Shown here piece by piece: positions 26,629 to 40,044 of a stretch of 64,000 bases of DNA. The stretch is taken from contig JAKNDB010000110.1 in NCBI GenBank assembly GCA_024305405.1, forward strand, positions 2,232,001 through 2,296,000, read 5' to 3'. Every line of letters begins with the position of its first letter. Position 1 is the stretch's first letter. The notes beneath the pieces were generated by a model, which saw only the letters and a program-made list of their open reading frames with translations, had not been told where the DNA came from and did not search any database. The stretch comes from Dirofilaria immitis (lineage: Eukaryota; Nematoda; Chromadorea; Rhabditida; Onchocercidae). The position numbers and the translations under genes were made by a program.

Positions 26629-27981
26629 TCACATTTGTTGTGATGGTGGATTAAATGTCGAAGCAGACCAGCTGGTGAAGTAGTGGCGCGGTCCACAGCA
26701 TACACAGGAGACTGGTGGTAGTGGTAGAGCCAATACCGGTGGTGATCCTTGTGGCTTCTAAAATATTCATTTTTGGAGATTCGATTTCAATGAAATTTTC
26801 CAGATTCTAATATATTATGACGATTTTTGTCTTCCCGAATTAATGACATATTTGAAAAAACTAACAGCTTGTTGAACTGATGGGAAGGTGATATCTGAGA
26901 ACTGTCCGTTAAGTTTCGCCGTACTTATTAAGAATCCATGAACATCTTCCTGAAGTGTTAAATCGTCTAATTTTCAATTTCTCGCATTCATCCTTTCTTC
27001 TTACCTAATTTTTGATAAGTTTTAATGCCTGATTTTTTTAAAGAATGAATGAAAGCTTGCCGCGCTTATGGTGTAGTGTTTGCAAGCCATCTTGCAACAA
27101 GATGTACATGCTTGCGCGGATGTGGTCGCTATGCTGGCACATGGCATTCTCACAGTACTTGAGGATAAATCACCACCATAATACGATGATACTGGTTGCG
27201 CATTATCCAAACCTACTGGTGTAATCGATTGATCACTTTCCAAAGCAACTAATATTGACGCATCCAATGTGCACACGTTTCCTAAATTTTCTCTTCAAGA
27301 AACTGTTAAGACGATAGTGACCACATAGCTTCTAATCTGCATTGCTAAAATTATAAAGAATGAATTAGATTTGTGATTAAATTAAATCTGGCAAATTCAG
27401 ACTTACTGTCATCAAAGAAAGTCCATAAAAATGGGGGTCGGGATGGTTGCATTGGTGATGGTGCCCAAGCTGTCACTGGTGTTCGACCTGGTGGTAATGC
27501 CCATCCTTGTGATGAAATTCCACTTTGTGGTACTATCCAGTTCTGTAGAGATTTCCAACCTTGTGGTACCTGCCACTGTTGTAATCCCACTGGTCCCCAA
27601 TAGTAATGCGCTTCACCTGTTTGATTTTTCAGTGCTGCCTATAAATATATTAGTGCCAAATAATTTAATCATTCGTATCAAAATTTACATTCAGGGTACA
27701 TTTACCTATTTTCCATTAATAAGTTTATACAGATTCAAAACTATGACGAAGTGATTGGAATGTGTATGAAATTCTAAAAAAAAAAATCACTAAGTGAATA
27801 GTTCAAAACCTTCACGAACTTTAAGTTATACCTTGAAATATCGAAATATATACTTTGAAATATCAGAAAATAGCTAATCAAATAATTTAAAATCATTAAC
27901 TTGTTGACTTACATAGGATCTTTCCACAGTAATGAACAAAAAGAATACAGAAGTCACGAAGGTATTCCAAGTCGAGCACAT
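26629..27981 (-). CDS. Secreted Cys-rich protein, paralog A
   Basis: Nematode-type secreted protein of unknown function. Exon 1 (27913-27981) encodes a signal peptide (MCSTWNTFVTSVFFLFITV). Exon 2 (27407-27638) has NQTGEAHYYW and a Trp/Pro/Gln-rich stretch (GLQQWQVPQGWKSLQNW). Exon 3 begins at 27344, but its end is unclear. Exon 4 (27281 down to about 26980) has CTSCCKMACKHYT. The last exon (26629-26757) is Pro-rich and carries CVCCGPRHY. The blocks (N)xTGEAHxY, CxxCCKxAxxHYT and CxCC occur in the same order as in the divergent gene at 30055-31626, so the two are paralogs. At least one frame shift is needed near 27050 to join the last two exons, so that part is tentative. Confidence 0.72.
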
Positions 27982-30054
27982 TTGTTTGAGATGGATTGTT
28001 GAAATTAAAAAAAAACGAAATGATTTTATTAAGCGCAGATAATTTTTATATGTAAAAGCAATAACATTTAAAGGCGGAGCTTTCTTAAATTTTTCTTTTA
28101 TGAATTTAACAAATTTTTGCTTTCCTAATTTTTTAATATAATTTTTTTTTTTTAAATCAAAATTTAAATGTAATTCTTAAATTTTATAGCATAACAATTA
28201 TTACATCTAATTAATGCTAATCGCTCATATTATTGATTTGTTAAGCAAAAAAAAAAGAAAAAAAATATACAATTTGCTGAAGATTAACCTTGCAGTATGC
28301 ATTTCTTTTTTACTTTAAAAAATGTTTAATTTATTTGAAATGACTTATAATAATATAATTTTATCAACTCATTTACTTATGTATCACACAATTGTTTATG
28401 TACGAAGAAAAATTAATGCATCGTATAAAATGATAAGAGATAATCTTCGGATTTTAGGAAGCTTATTCCAGAAGGAAAGATTTAGAAAACACAGCAGGCG
28501 GCAAATTTGCATCCACAGATGCAATTCATGTAATAGTGCTAGCAATAAGATGCGATCGTGATAATCATTACAATAATAAATGAAATAATGATTATTATAG
28601 CTATGGTTATGATTAATTATTATGATAGTAAAAAAAATAAATGTCTAAATGTAATAACATTGTAGCAATGATGAAGATAATTGGTGATGATCTATCTAAT
28701 CATAATTGTTATGATATAAGAGATAATTAAATATAAATAGTCTGTCTTATCATTGATTGTACTATTCAAATTCATATGTGAAGTAAAAGATTAACTTGTT
28801 AATTTATTTAGTTCATGTTGTATTAAATGACAGATAGATCGCATTGGTTCAATTTCAATAGAATGCTAAATTTTTATTAATTGAAGTGTTCAAAAATTTT
28901 TCCGGAAATATCTGCATAGAATGCAATGAAATTCATAATTCTCATTTCTCGCAATGATTCATAATAACGTGAGATATCTAAATATTATCTATTTTTCATC
29001 TATAATTTCATCTTCTGACAATTTGCGAGAATCTCCGCCACTTCCTTTTTTTTCCGAGATTTCAGTCCGAATCATATCGAACGAGAAAATCGCAATTTTT
29101 AGATAATATTATAAAATTGTTTCGTAATATTTCTAAATATTTTCTTTTTCTTCTTATCTTCATCTTTTCTATCAACATCATTAGTTCTCCAATTGGATTC
29201 GAATTTTTTATTTCCTATTTAATAAATAGTATTATTTCCTTTTGCATAACAAGTTGGTAGTCATCAAATCGCTTATGTTTATGCTGTTTATGCATCTTGT
29301 TTCATTTTGTGAAGAGAATCATAGAAATTTGCATGATACTATTGGTTGATTCCGAAGAGACAAACCGCAGTACATATAAATTTCAATTATCACTAATTTT
29401 TCCAGAAAAAGAGAAGTGAGAAGTATGAAAAAGAAAAGTGAAAAAATATTTAAAAGAAAATATTTATATTTCGGTTCTTTCAAAATAAAAAATTTTGACT
29501 TAAAATTTAAATTTGCGATTTTCCTCGTATTCATTTTTTTTTGCCAAATTCTTGCATCAGAATGAAATAACAGTTTAAAAAAATGCTGATTTCTTTATTC
29601 GGTATCCTATTAATTTTCAAGTGTAACAAAAGAAAAAGAAAAAAAAATTCAATATTAAGAAATCAAATAAAATAATAGTATTTAACATCGCATCGTATAT
29701 CAATCATTTTTTATCAAATAATATTTAAGTAAATTATCAGCAGATATGCTTTGATCGCTTTCGGCTGATTAATTTACATTAGTTTGAAATTATAATGCTG
29801 AAAAAATAAGCTCTTTTTGTAATGAAATTTAATTGATCCCAAAAATCTATTAAATTTCGTTTAATTCTACAAATTTTGAATTATACCAATGAAAATTCCA
29901 AAATTTCTTTTTCTTCAACATATAATAACATATATATCAGATTATAGAATGAACCGCCCATTAATGCTAGAAATGATAAATAGTTGAATTTTTCATTGAT
30001 ATTTATTAAATCTAAGAAACCTTTTCTTATCCTAAGAAAGCTTCATAAAGCAAA
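27982..30054. promoter_or_regulatory. Intergenic region between divergent secreted paralogs
   Basis: About 2.1 kb between the two signal-peptide exons. Very AT-rich, with imperfect ATT/ATG-rich simple sequence at about 28560-28700. It must contain both promoters if the genes are transcribed separately. I cannot point to specific sites, and I see no further gene. Confidence 0.4.
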
Positions 30055-31626
30055 ATGTTATCATTGCTAGTTTTCTCATTAATCCTAGAAATTGTCTGTT
30101 CAAATACGCTACCAAAGGTTTGATTTTATTCAAGAAGAAAAGGAAACTACTCCTTAAATTTTAACGAATCCATTTGTTTATTAACCTGTTTATTCGTTAT
30201 TTTATAATCAGAACTTTTCATTCTTCGAAAATTTAAAATTTTCATTTTAAAAACATAACAAAAATATTTATTCTTTTCGTAGCAGAATATATCAAGCTCA
30301 GTGAAAAATGAAACTGGTGAAGCACATTGGTATCAACCACTGGTATCACCAATTTATGGTGAAATACCACAATTTTCCTTACCGTTCTGGTATGCTTCGT
30401 CATCAAACAACTTTCATAATCTACCTTGTTATCCACCGTCATCATGTGGCGGAACAGTACCACTTGCACTTGACCGTAACTTTATTTCATTTATTTATTT
30501 ATTTTTTTTTTGAAATTCAACAATGAATTTTATTACTCATCATAGAGTAATAGTAGCAATTGAAACCAATCATTATACTCCAAAAAAAAAGAGAAATGTG
30601 GAGGTTATACAAAAACAAAATTCAAACAAATATTTCCAATAATTGATAAGAATGTAACAGGAAACTTCTTTCAAAATAGTAAAATGACATTTTAGCTGCA
30701 GATACTTTAAAATTTTCAAATTTCCGAAAAATTGATTTTCAGAATTTTATTGCTCAGCACATGGATCATTCGCGCTAGGAACAGGTATATAGCAATTCAT
30801 TTGCATTATATATCCATTTTTAAGTAGTACATTTTTTAATGACTTTCTAATGAAGAGTAATCTGAAATATTTTTCAATCGAAATATATCATATTCTTTTT
30901 TGATATATTTCTTAGCATTAAGTTTCGCTACATGTCTCGAGAATAGAAAAGACAGTAATATAAACTGCAACGTTTTCTTTCTTATTTATATTTCATTTCT
31001 TTTCGTAGCAAATTCACCGAGTAAACTAATGCGAGAATTTTGCCGATTTACTGCGACTGTTAACGAAAATTCGTGTAGTACATGTTGCAAGATTGCTGCG
31101 CGACACTATACAACCCCAGTTGTTCGTTTTCAATGTTTGAATTGAATGTTAATTGTCAATGACTTTGCAATTTGTGAAATGGCTCGATATGCTTTTAAAT
31201 CAGGCTTATCTTACAATTGTTCGACTATGCAGTTTTCTCGATTAATCATTCCTCAATTTCAGAACGAAGTGACCGGTATAATGTTTCAATTCGATCCGAA
31301 TATACCATCCATGCGCACCCACACCAACTCTCCACATTCTTCAATTTTTCGAGAAAAAAGGGTCAATTTCAAGAACACTTATAAATTAGAATGATAAGTG
31401 TGATTCAATATCAACATCACAATTTACTTAATTTCAGGCCTTAAAGACGAATGAAGCAAGTGTTATCAAATCATCCATCAATATACAAAACGCAGTTAAT
31501 TCAGCTGGTACACTATCTGATCTAATGCCTATTGATCATAGCATATCATCATCATCATCATCATCACCGAATAGTGTACCACAATGTTTTTGTTGTGCAC
31601 CGATAAGACCTATTCATTCATTTTGA
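30055..31626 (+). CDS. Secreted Cys-rich protein, paralog B
   Basis: Five exons with intact junctions and consistent phases: 30055-30117, 30283-30475, 30743-30784, 31009-31118, 31438-31626; 198 aa, no frame break. Exon 1 encodes a signal peptide (MLSLLVFSLILEIVCS). Exon 2 has NETGEAHWY and a Pro/aromatic-rich region ending CYPPSSCGG. Exon 3 is a 14-residue microexon (QFYCSAHGSFALG). Exon 4 has CSTCCKIAARHYTTP. The last exon has a poly-Ser run from a TCA repeat and ends CFCCAPIRPIHSF. The conserved Cys pairs suggest disulfide bonding of a secreted protein. AATAAA at 31727 follows the stop by about 100 bases. The role is unknown; the family looks nematode-specific, but this is not checked. Confidence 0.85.
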
Positions 31627-33301
31627 CGCGGGATTATCATCATGCGATCATTTCTTCATCATTTCTTATATTGATTTCCTGAACTTCGAACAAAATTTAC
31701 TTGTAATTCCCTAAATGTTGCTAGGAAATAAATGATAAATTTGAAATTTTGAGAGAAAACCTGTCAAATTTCGCAACATTTGCAAATCTTAGTAAACAAA
31801 TGTATTTCTCCGAGTGAAACTCCAGATATGGACAAAAATGTGGAAAATGAAAGAATGAAAGATTGCGAGATGGAGAAGGCATTGGAAATTGTATTCTATG
31901 TGCATGTCTGAGAAATATCTCCAATAAATATTATAATATGCTTCATGCTACGCGCCATACCACATACTGAAAATACCGAGATCGAACAACCCACATGGGT
32001 CACGAAACATTTGGAGCAAAATTACCTTAATTGAATATCCTTCGAGAAGTTTGTTCGAACTAGAATTGTTAACACTTCAATGATATCAAAACACAAAGCG
32101 AAATCTCCCCAAGAAACACAGATAGAACAGAAACTGCGGAAAATGACGAAGTTCAAGCATATCTTATTCAGTAATAAACGAAACCGAAGACATGGTGAAC
32201 ACTATAACCTTCGCCAGAATGACAATAAATCAAGCAGCGAATTTTTTTTTTTTTTTTGATAGTGTGGTCCAAATAACATCAACTTTATTCTTCACAACAG
32301 AAAAATCAACCAGGTCTCTTCACTCCCAATTCAGAAGTATAAGTTACGGTTCTACAAATTCTGAAATTTCGTAACTAATTTCATCCTCAAGCTTATTATT
32401 AAATATTGTCCCGTAAAAATCTGACCTGAACCATTAAAAAAAATGTAAAATGTATTTTCGTAAATTCTGACTGAAACAACATTCCACTTACTTTCATAAC
32501 CACAAACAACACAAATTTGAAAGAAAAAATATCAGATGGAACGGCATAACACAAGAAATAAAAGTAAATGATCAAATACGTAGGGCTTTTGATAATATAA
32601 ATCATACCCTTAAAGACATATGTTCTTTTTCATGCACATCTAAAAATAAAACTATTTCGTTTGAGACGCAAATGGATAGTGAATCAAAACAGTTTGTTCA
32701 TTCTGGATAGTTCGAAGCTGGTCAGTATTCAGCTTATGTCGACCATACAAAAACAGTCAATAATATCTCGATATCCGAATTCATCTACTGATTCGAACAA
32801 TGGTCTTCTGGCAGAACAAAAAAAGATATGGACATGATTAACTATTTAAACGCATATTTTCCCATCCGCAATGAACTAGAGCAGTATTAAAATTTAAACT
32901 TCTAGTGACATTTTGCGCAAAAAAAAAGGTAAAATAATAATTGAGGAACTAATGTTATAGCCAGAGCAAAAGCAAAGAAAAAAACCTCAAAGCATGAAAA
33001 ACAAACATCCAGAAGTATTAATATCCATGAGACGAATTTTCAAACTTCCTGAAAAATCCTTCATTAAAGTGATATTTCAGGAGTTTAGTTCCACAATGAC
33101 TCGGAATACCATTTTAATGAAAGGTTTTTAACAGATTCAAGTTTGCTAAAAAAAAAAAAAACTTTCACTCCTTAAAGATAGATCAAAAACACCAACGTAT
33201 AACGAAAAAAAACAAGTTGGAAAAAGAACAACGAAATATTCACATCAAAAGAAAAAGGAAGAAAAGGAAATCTTTCCTGAACAACGGCAAAAGAATGTCC
33301 C
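31627..33301. other. Intergenic, convergent 3' ends
   Basis: Lies between the 3' end of paralog B (+) and the 3' end of RBM39 (-). Poly(A) signal at 31727. A T16 run sits at about 32243. Short open frames here lack splice context; no gene or RNA recognised. Confidence 0.55.
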
Positions 33302-36300
33302 TCAGTAACCAACACCTGGCATAGCAGTTGCTGTAGGTGGAGGTTTTACGGCTGATAGAATAGGTTCTCGTGCAACAACAGAATCTGGGAATAACTGTGA
33401 ATAACTTGTGACCGGAACATAATTGGCTGTGATTACTTTGCCTGTAAACATAGAACATACATGTCAAAACCTTTCTTTTATTTGACGAAACATTAAGTAA
33501 ATTATAAATCAGTTGTACCAAAAAATTTAATGACGAGTAATAATAGTAACAAAAATTAGTAAATGACCTAATTTGCTTTATAAAGCAAAATTAATAAAAA
33601 CCTGAAAACCATCGTCCATGTAACGCATTCACTGATTTAAAAGCAGCAGCTACAGAAGGACATTTCACATAAACATTGCCGCTCGGAGAAGCTTTGTCGA
33701 CGAATATGTGCAATACTCCTATAAGATCAGCAATTTTATTTCACTCACTTTTTATTCCGCAATTTATTTTATTTTATTTCATATTTGGCATTAACATAAA
33801 ATTACAAAATTTAATGCAGAGAAGTAATGTACCTCCATTCTTTGCACACTCTTCTATAACGTCATCTCGTACTTCATCAGCCCAAGTTTCACCTGTTTCC
33901 CTGAAAAAAAATGAAAAAACGTTTGCAACCTTAGTAACTAGCACTTTCTATTTTTATGCCATACTGATGCTTTGGTACTCATGAAAATCACTATATCCTT
34001 GAAAAGTTGACTAAGAAAAAAATGTGAGCTCACTTACTGAGATGGATCAAACATGTTCGAAAGCATGAAGCACTGCGTTGCAATTGTTGGAATCGCAGGA
34101 CCTGTTGCAGTGGCACTCTCCAATTGCTGTTGATTTTGTGCTAATATTTCTTTAGCACTTTTCGGCAATTCCAAACCGCTTCCTATATTCATTAAACTCT
34201 CAATAATAAAAATAAAGCATACAAGTAAAACTACCAACCCAATTTCATTTTGCTGGAGTCCCAACGATCAGTCACAATTATTTAATTAATGCTATTAATG
34301 CAATTCCAATATTCCATAGCATACCAGTATCAATTCTTCCACAAAAAGTGTTGTTGATGTATTCTAATATTTAAAATACCAGAATTGTGCATGGAAAACA
34401 GGAAAATATGGCTGCATTGTTCCTTCTAGAAAAGATAAAATCATACAAATAAAAAAATTTGAAACACTACCTTCAGCTAGTTTAGCCATCAGATGCAGAC
34501 GACCACTTGTTCCTAAATCAATACCGCGTCTGTCTGCATCATCAGTATCAAGTGTTCGTTGAGGGACTGGTGGTGGCATTTCATCTCCTTCAACAGAGCA
34601 AACCTAAAATATAAATTCCACATGATTTTATATTTTCGAGTATAGTTTTATAAGCAAATTTAAAGAAGAAGATAATGCATGAAACAGTGTGCTGTTCACA
34701 ATGAAATGCAGTATGCAAAATTCAATCAATCCATACTTTCATTGGGCGACCTGCTAATTCAAAACCATTCATTTGTTCCATTGCTCTTTTACCATCATCT
34801 GCATGTCGGAACTGAAAAACATAAATAACTAACCAAAAATTAGATGAATTTGACAAGCACAAAAGATTCAAAAGTCAAAATTTTCCAGTTATTTCAACAA
34901 AACTGATAATATATATACCGTGACATAAGCGTATCCTTTAGAAACGCCACTGAGATCGGTTGCAATTTCCAGGTTTTCGATCTGCAATACATTATTCCAG
35001 GAAATGCATTAAATGAAGCAATAAGTGTTGCAGGATCAACGTTTTCAAAATGTACCTTTCAAATGGATCGAAAATCCTTCCTAACATATCCTCCGTTATA
35101 CTTGTATGTAACTGGCCAACATAAAGCTTCAGCGGACCCGTGGTGTTTGTAGGACCGAAGCCGAGCGTTCCACCAACGGTGTTATTTGCTGCACGGTTCC
35201 TCTCAGCCAAAGTTGGTTGGATTACTAAAGGCGCGCCAAGTAATTTCTGTCCATTAAGTGCAAGAGCCTGATAATACAAATAATTTTTGAAATGCACGAG
35301 ATAAAGCAAAATTACAATCGAAAACAAAATTTTAAATTCATTTTTACAGTATTTAGAACCGTCAGAAATTAAGAAATTCCTAAAAAAAAGTCTAACATAA
35401 AACTACTTGGTAGCTTTTTTGACAATGCAACGGAAAATTAAGTTAATATGACACAAAAATTTCAAACGATTTCTAATCAGTTGTCGTAACTACACGTTCA
35501 AATAAGCGCAGTATCCATATTTTTAATTCTCTAAGACCATTACTAACCAAATTAACGCTTTCAATTTCCCAAAATTCCACATAGCAAATTCCTTTTGATC
35601 GTCGAGTTTTTGAATCTGTAATGATTCGTACATCGCGTACATGTCCAACGCTGGAGAAAAACTCTTCCAGATCCCGTGGCCGAGTTTCCTTCGCTATCTG
35701 AAATATTTGCTTTCAAAATTGCATTATTTTTTTAAGCCCTATAAAAAGCAAGATTATTACTAAAATTATCAGAGAAGAAAAACATGGACTTTTTAATGGA
35801 GCAAATTACCTGTAGTATAAAGACAGTACGCTGATCGCGCTCCTCCGATGTCATATCCATTTTTGCATTTGGTGGTGGCGAACGGCGTGCAGTAAACGGC
35901 ATCCTTAAAAATTCATTTGAAGACTGTATTAAAAAATTTATTCCATGACTGAAATGATGTAAATCCCAAAACAGAGAAGTGTTTCCATAAACCAAATAGA
36001 GTGATGATAAGCTGTGAGATTTTAAAAACTTACACATCACGTCTTTCGGGCCCCGGCAGACGTGGTCCACGAGGTGGTGAACGTCTCCATGGTGGAGAGA
36101 ATCCACGACGATCACGATGATCAAGCACGCGCGGTCGTGACCTGTGATAAAGAAATTTTTAAGTTCCATTTTTTGAATCCTCTGAATTAGATATAAACAT
36201 ACTTCTGACAAATTTTCTGTTTAGGAAAAAGCTAAAAAATTACCACGATGGGCTTCTTCGCCGACGTTCTCTAGATCGCGATCGACGCCTGCGGTCACGT

Positions 36301-39124
36301 GACCTCGATCTTGAATGTCGACGCGATCTTGAGCGGCGATGACGATCTCTCGAACTATAATGAAATATAAACATGCCTTTACTTTCAATAATTATCAACA
36401 TACATTAATACGAAAAATAACTGAGTCATATACCAATAGAGTAGCACGAAACAACATTTCAAATGGACAGTAACTCACCAACTTCCCCACTAATGAATGC
36501 ATCCTCAAACATTAAATGACATTGTATGTACGAACAATAAAGTAAGAGGTCAAGGAACAGTGATATCAGCAGCCACCTAACTTCATCATTAGCGAACTAC
36601 AAAATAATTTAATTTCACTCGTTATTTTAAGCATTCACTGCAAGAATTAAACAAAAGTACCGTGATCGACGACGAGAATGGCTGCGTTTACGCGAGCTAT
36701 GTCTGCGCGATCTTGAACGTGAACTAAAAGGAAAACATTTCTATTATGGTTGTTCTGACCAGTTTACTTCCAATACATATACATTCATACTCTCGAATCA
36801 GAATCTCCTACAGTATCTAACAAAACTAAAGTCCCACTGTACACTAGTGTTAGATAGAAAGCATTTATTACTTCACTGAATTCGCTATGCATTACCCATG
36901 AACACAAAAAATATGTTCTATCATAAACATATCTGAAAAAGTGGAGTATATAAAACTTGTTTCGAATTTGTAACAAAAAGTCCTTGATCAGTTCGCTGCA
37001 GCTGTGAAATCTTTTTAATAAATATTTCATTCTTGACACTTTTTAAGACCAAAAAGATAAAAAGAAAAAATTATTCCAAAATCACTGACCGAGACTTTTT
37101 CTTATGATCACGGCTTGAACTTCTGCGTCGCTTCTTTCTTTCTTTATCTTTATCACGACTGCGAGAACGGCTACGAGAGGATGATCTGTAATCAGAAGGA
37201 TATTAAAATGAAAAAGCTGGTAATCACATGAGCAAAAGCAAGAATTATGGGAAATAATTCCTGAAAAGTAATGTAGAAAAACAAATTAGTCGTGAACTGC
37301 AAAAGTAAGCTCGCTGAAGTCGAAATATCTGATACTCATAGGATAACTGCAGAAGTGGAATGAAGGCGAGGAATAATCCAGTGCTTCCAATCGTCCATAA
37401 CGCCACATGACATCGTGTTATGCCTGTAACACTTGGAGCGCGCCACCAATTTTGAGAGTATTTACAAAAAATTTCAACCATAGTTGTTATGTCTTATCAT
37501 AGAAAATACATTTCATTTCGTGAAACAGAATGACAGGAAGAATGAGGCGGCGCGCCCCGACTGCACTGATAGGCATCAACACATATACGACATTCTCGCG
37601 TACCTCATCGTCCACAATTTCAATTCATCCTCATTCAGTTTCCAACAAGAAGCAAACAGTTTCCCGAAACATCCATCGAGCTTTGTTCATCATTATAATG
37701 CAGAAGGTATAAGGTGACACAGAGCTGTATCAATCGATTTTATGACTCTACAACGACGATTCGACTTAAATTACGGTTTTTAATTACTTATTATTTCTGC
37801 ACTCATTTGTGGCTTCCAGGTTAAGTCGCAGACACAGCAAGTCCGTCAAATAACATTGAAATAGAATATACTACGGTACGCATTAAAATTCCAAGGTTTT
37901 TTTATTTTCTGTGTAAATCTTCACTAAATTTCTGCAGAAAGTAATTAATAGTCAGATGGGCCATAATGAGACAAGGATTCATGTAAAGAATGGGATAAAA
38001 TAATTCGCCGCCAAATCCCAGTTTAGGAAGTCCACTGGGAAAAATAATTCATTACGAAGGTAGGGTAGCAGGGATAGTTCAAAGCTTATAACTTCCTACC
38101 ATTAAAAAGAGGCTTTTAGAATCCATTATTTAAAGAAAAACTATAAAGGAATAAAAAAATAATTTTCAAGAACCGCCCCAGCTTCGTTAAAATATTCGAG
38201 GAATGCGGCTACCTAACTTGTATAGAGACCAAAAATATATAAAAAAGACATTGGTAAATGAAAGCACGCACCCATACCATCACTTATAAAGATCTGGAAA
38301 TGAATTCTGCAACAGTTCTGAATCCTTTCACCCTGTGAGGTGTTGTCTACAAAGATTGCTGAAATAAACATATACTCAAAGATTAAGAAACAAGAGCAAA
38401 ATTACTAATAGGAAAACTTTCTCCACTTCTTTTTGACCTACCTAGACCTGGAACGTGATCGCTTCTTATGTTCATTGCTCTCTTTTTTCTTTTATTCAGC
38501 GACAAAGCCGTTCCATCCTCCGTATCCATTTTTTCCGTACCGTTGGCTGCATTTGGTGTTTCCTCACTACCTTCTTCGCCGGAGTGTTCTTCTTTCTTCG
38601 GTGGTTCACCTCGTATCAATGCTGCCATTGGTTCAGAGTGTCCATGACCATAATTTCGATCAGACTGAAAAGGAAGAAAAAAATAAAAATCAGAAATAGT
38701 TTCTACAATTGCGTTTTCGGGATGTACTGAAAATGGGGATTTTCTTGCTCATATTAAATAAGCTTTTGTTTCTTAAACAAGCTATTCTTCGGAGAAACTT
38801 GACGGAATAATCAAGAATGAAGAAAAGTCTGACTCAAGTGATAATGTGCTAACCAGTTAATCCACATTTACACAGCTAAGGACACCTAAAGGCAGCAATG
38901 AAGTGAAATGCTGTTCGAAACATAACGATTACTGTAGTGACAACCTCTAATGTAGACGCATTTTTCTTTTTCGGTACCATCATATGTTTCCACGCTTCAT
39001 TTACCCACACCCATAAACAAGTTTAGCAATAGTTCGCAAAAAAAAGAAACAAAATTACACTTACATCTTCAATTTTGTCAAGCGCCTCCTCAAGCATCGC
39101 ATCAACATCCTCCGGTTCACCCAT
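33302..39124 (-). CDS. RBM39: Splicing factor RBM39 / CAPER-alpha
   Basis: Nuclear U2AF65-related SR-like splicing factor and coactivator. About 16 exons, 5' to 3': 39065-39124, 38442-38664, 37090-37185, 36661-36723, 36244-36354, 36034-36141, 35810-35903, 35548-35697, 35056-35266, 34919-34981, 34736-34811, 34471-34603, 34038-34182, 33833-33900, 33602-33718, 33302-33441. Order: acidic N-terminus (MGEPEDVDAMLEEALDKIED), RS/RD region spread over four small exons, RRM1 (TVFILQ, then SKGICYVEF), RRM2 (KLYVGQL, then KGYAYVTF), linker, and a C-terminal UHM-type RRM (CFMLSNMFDP, then VYVKCPSV). The start at 39124 is followed directly by conserved acidic sequence. Introns around the RS exons are longer than elsewhere in the gene. 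No frame break was needed in the exons I read. Confidence 0.96.
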
Positions 39125-40044
39125 ACTTACGCAAACAAAGGAATAAGGTATCACTAAACTCACGTCGAACACTGCTAGAATTGAAATGTGCATTAAACTA
39201 TTACATCAAATAATATCGCCACACCCATACTACACCACCATACTTCAACGCTATTCACGTGTGTCAAGTAACGTCTCCGCTCCACTCACCAGCAGAAACC
39301 TTGCGAAACGTTAGAGCAATCCTAACCGAAGCACTCAGCTTATGCACACAATCCACGTTGTCTAAATAGCGCTACGAATTTTACAGAAATCAAAGTTCGT
39401 CCCTCTAGTTCTCGAGATGAAAATTTTATCTGTTAGCTGTCTAGGGAACTTAAATTAGAAACTTCAGTACGTTTTTGTTGACTGCTTACGAAAGCTGTTC
39501 TGGTGGATGTTTGGGCTGCCGTTGTTGATCGAGTTTATGAAAACCATGTTCACATGATTAGGACGTTGAAACCATGTAGACAGCAGTTATTACTATAGTT
39601 ACGTAATATCTTTATGTCACATAAATGTCTTGATGTTCATATATGTTTATTTTTAATGAATTCTCATAATTAAGTGACATCTCCTTCAAAAGCATGTAGA
39701 CAGGTCATGTTTTTATTTAAGTTACGTAAATATTTCATGTCTCTTTTGAAAGCACGTAATTCACGCAAGTAAGTGACGTCATCATCAGACTCGTTTAAAT
39801 AGGTAATATGCTAATCAAGATGACACAAATGGTGTTTTTATTGGACTTGTAAAGCATCTTTACGAAATTGACATAAACGGGAATTGATGCAGCTAGCATT
39901 TGTCTATTAGGCTTACAGTTAGTAATGACCGTATGGAATGAATTTGCATATTTTATAGAAAATAGGAAAAGATGATTGAGATCTAACATTTTCAACCGAT
40001 GATAATAGTAATAATAAAGATCATTATCATTCAAATAATAAAGA
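39125..40044. promoter_or_regulatory. Upstream region of RBM39, with a perfect CRE palindrome
   Basis: Interval between the RBM39 start (-) and the ShKT gene 3' end (-). The first 250 bases are richer in C and G than the rest. TGACGTCA, the CREB/ATF consensus, lies at 39774-39781, about 650 bases upstream of the RBM39 start. Imperfect copies of a (c)atgtagacag...gttacgtaa(t) segment occur near 39570-39605 and 39693-39730. Regulatory function is inferred. Confidence 0.4.

Noticed and set aside
27373..27603. Gly/Cys-containing open frame on the + strand (GGRDGCIGDGAQAV...)
   Set aside because: Antisense shadow of exon 2 of secreted paralog A, which has a signal-peptide exon, splice sites and a paralog to support it.
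28560..28720. Possible structured RNA in ATT/ATG-rich repeats
   Set aside because: The apparent pairing comes from low-complexity sequence with no stable GC stem.
35732..36211. 159-codon open frame on the minus strand as one exon
   Set aside because: It fuses two RBM39 exons (36034-36141 and 35810-35903) with the intron between them, read partly out of frame.
37484..37717. Two overlapping + strand open frames in the RBM39 intron
   Set aside because: No splice context, no recognisable motif; they result from the slightly lower AT content of this intron.
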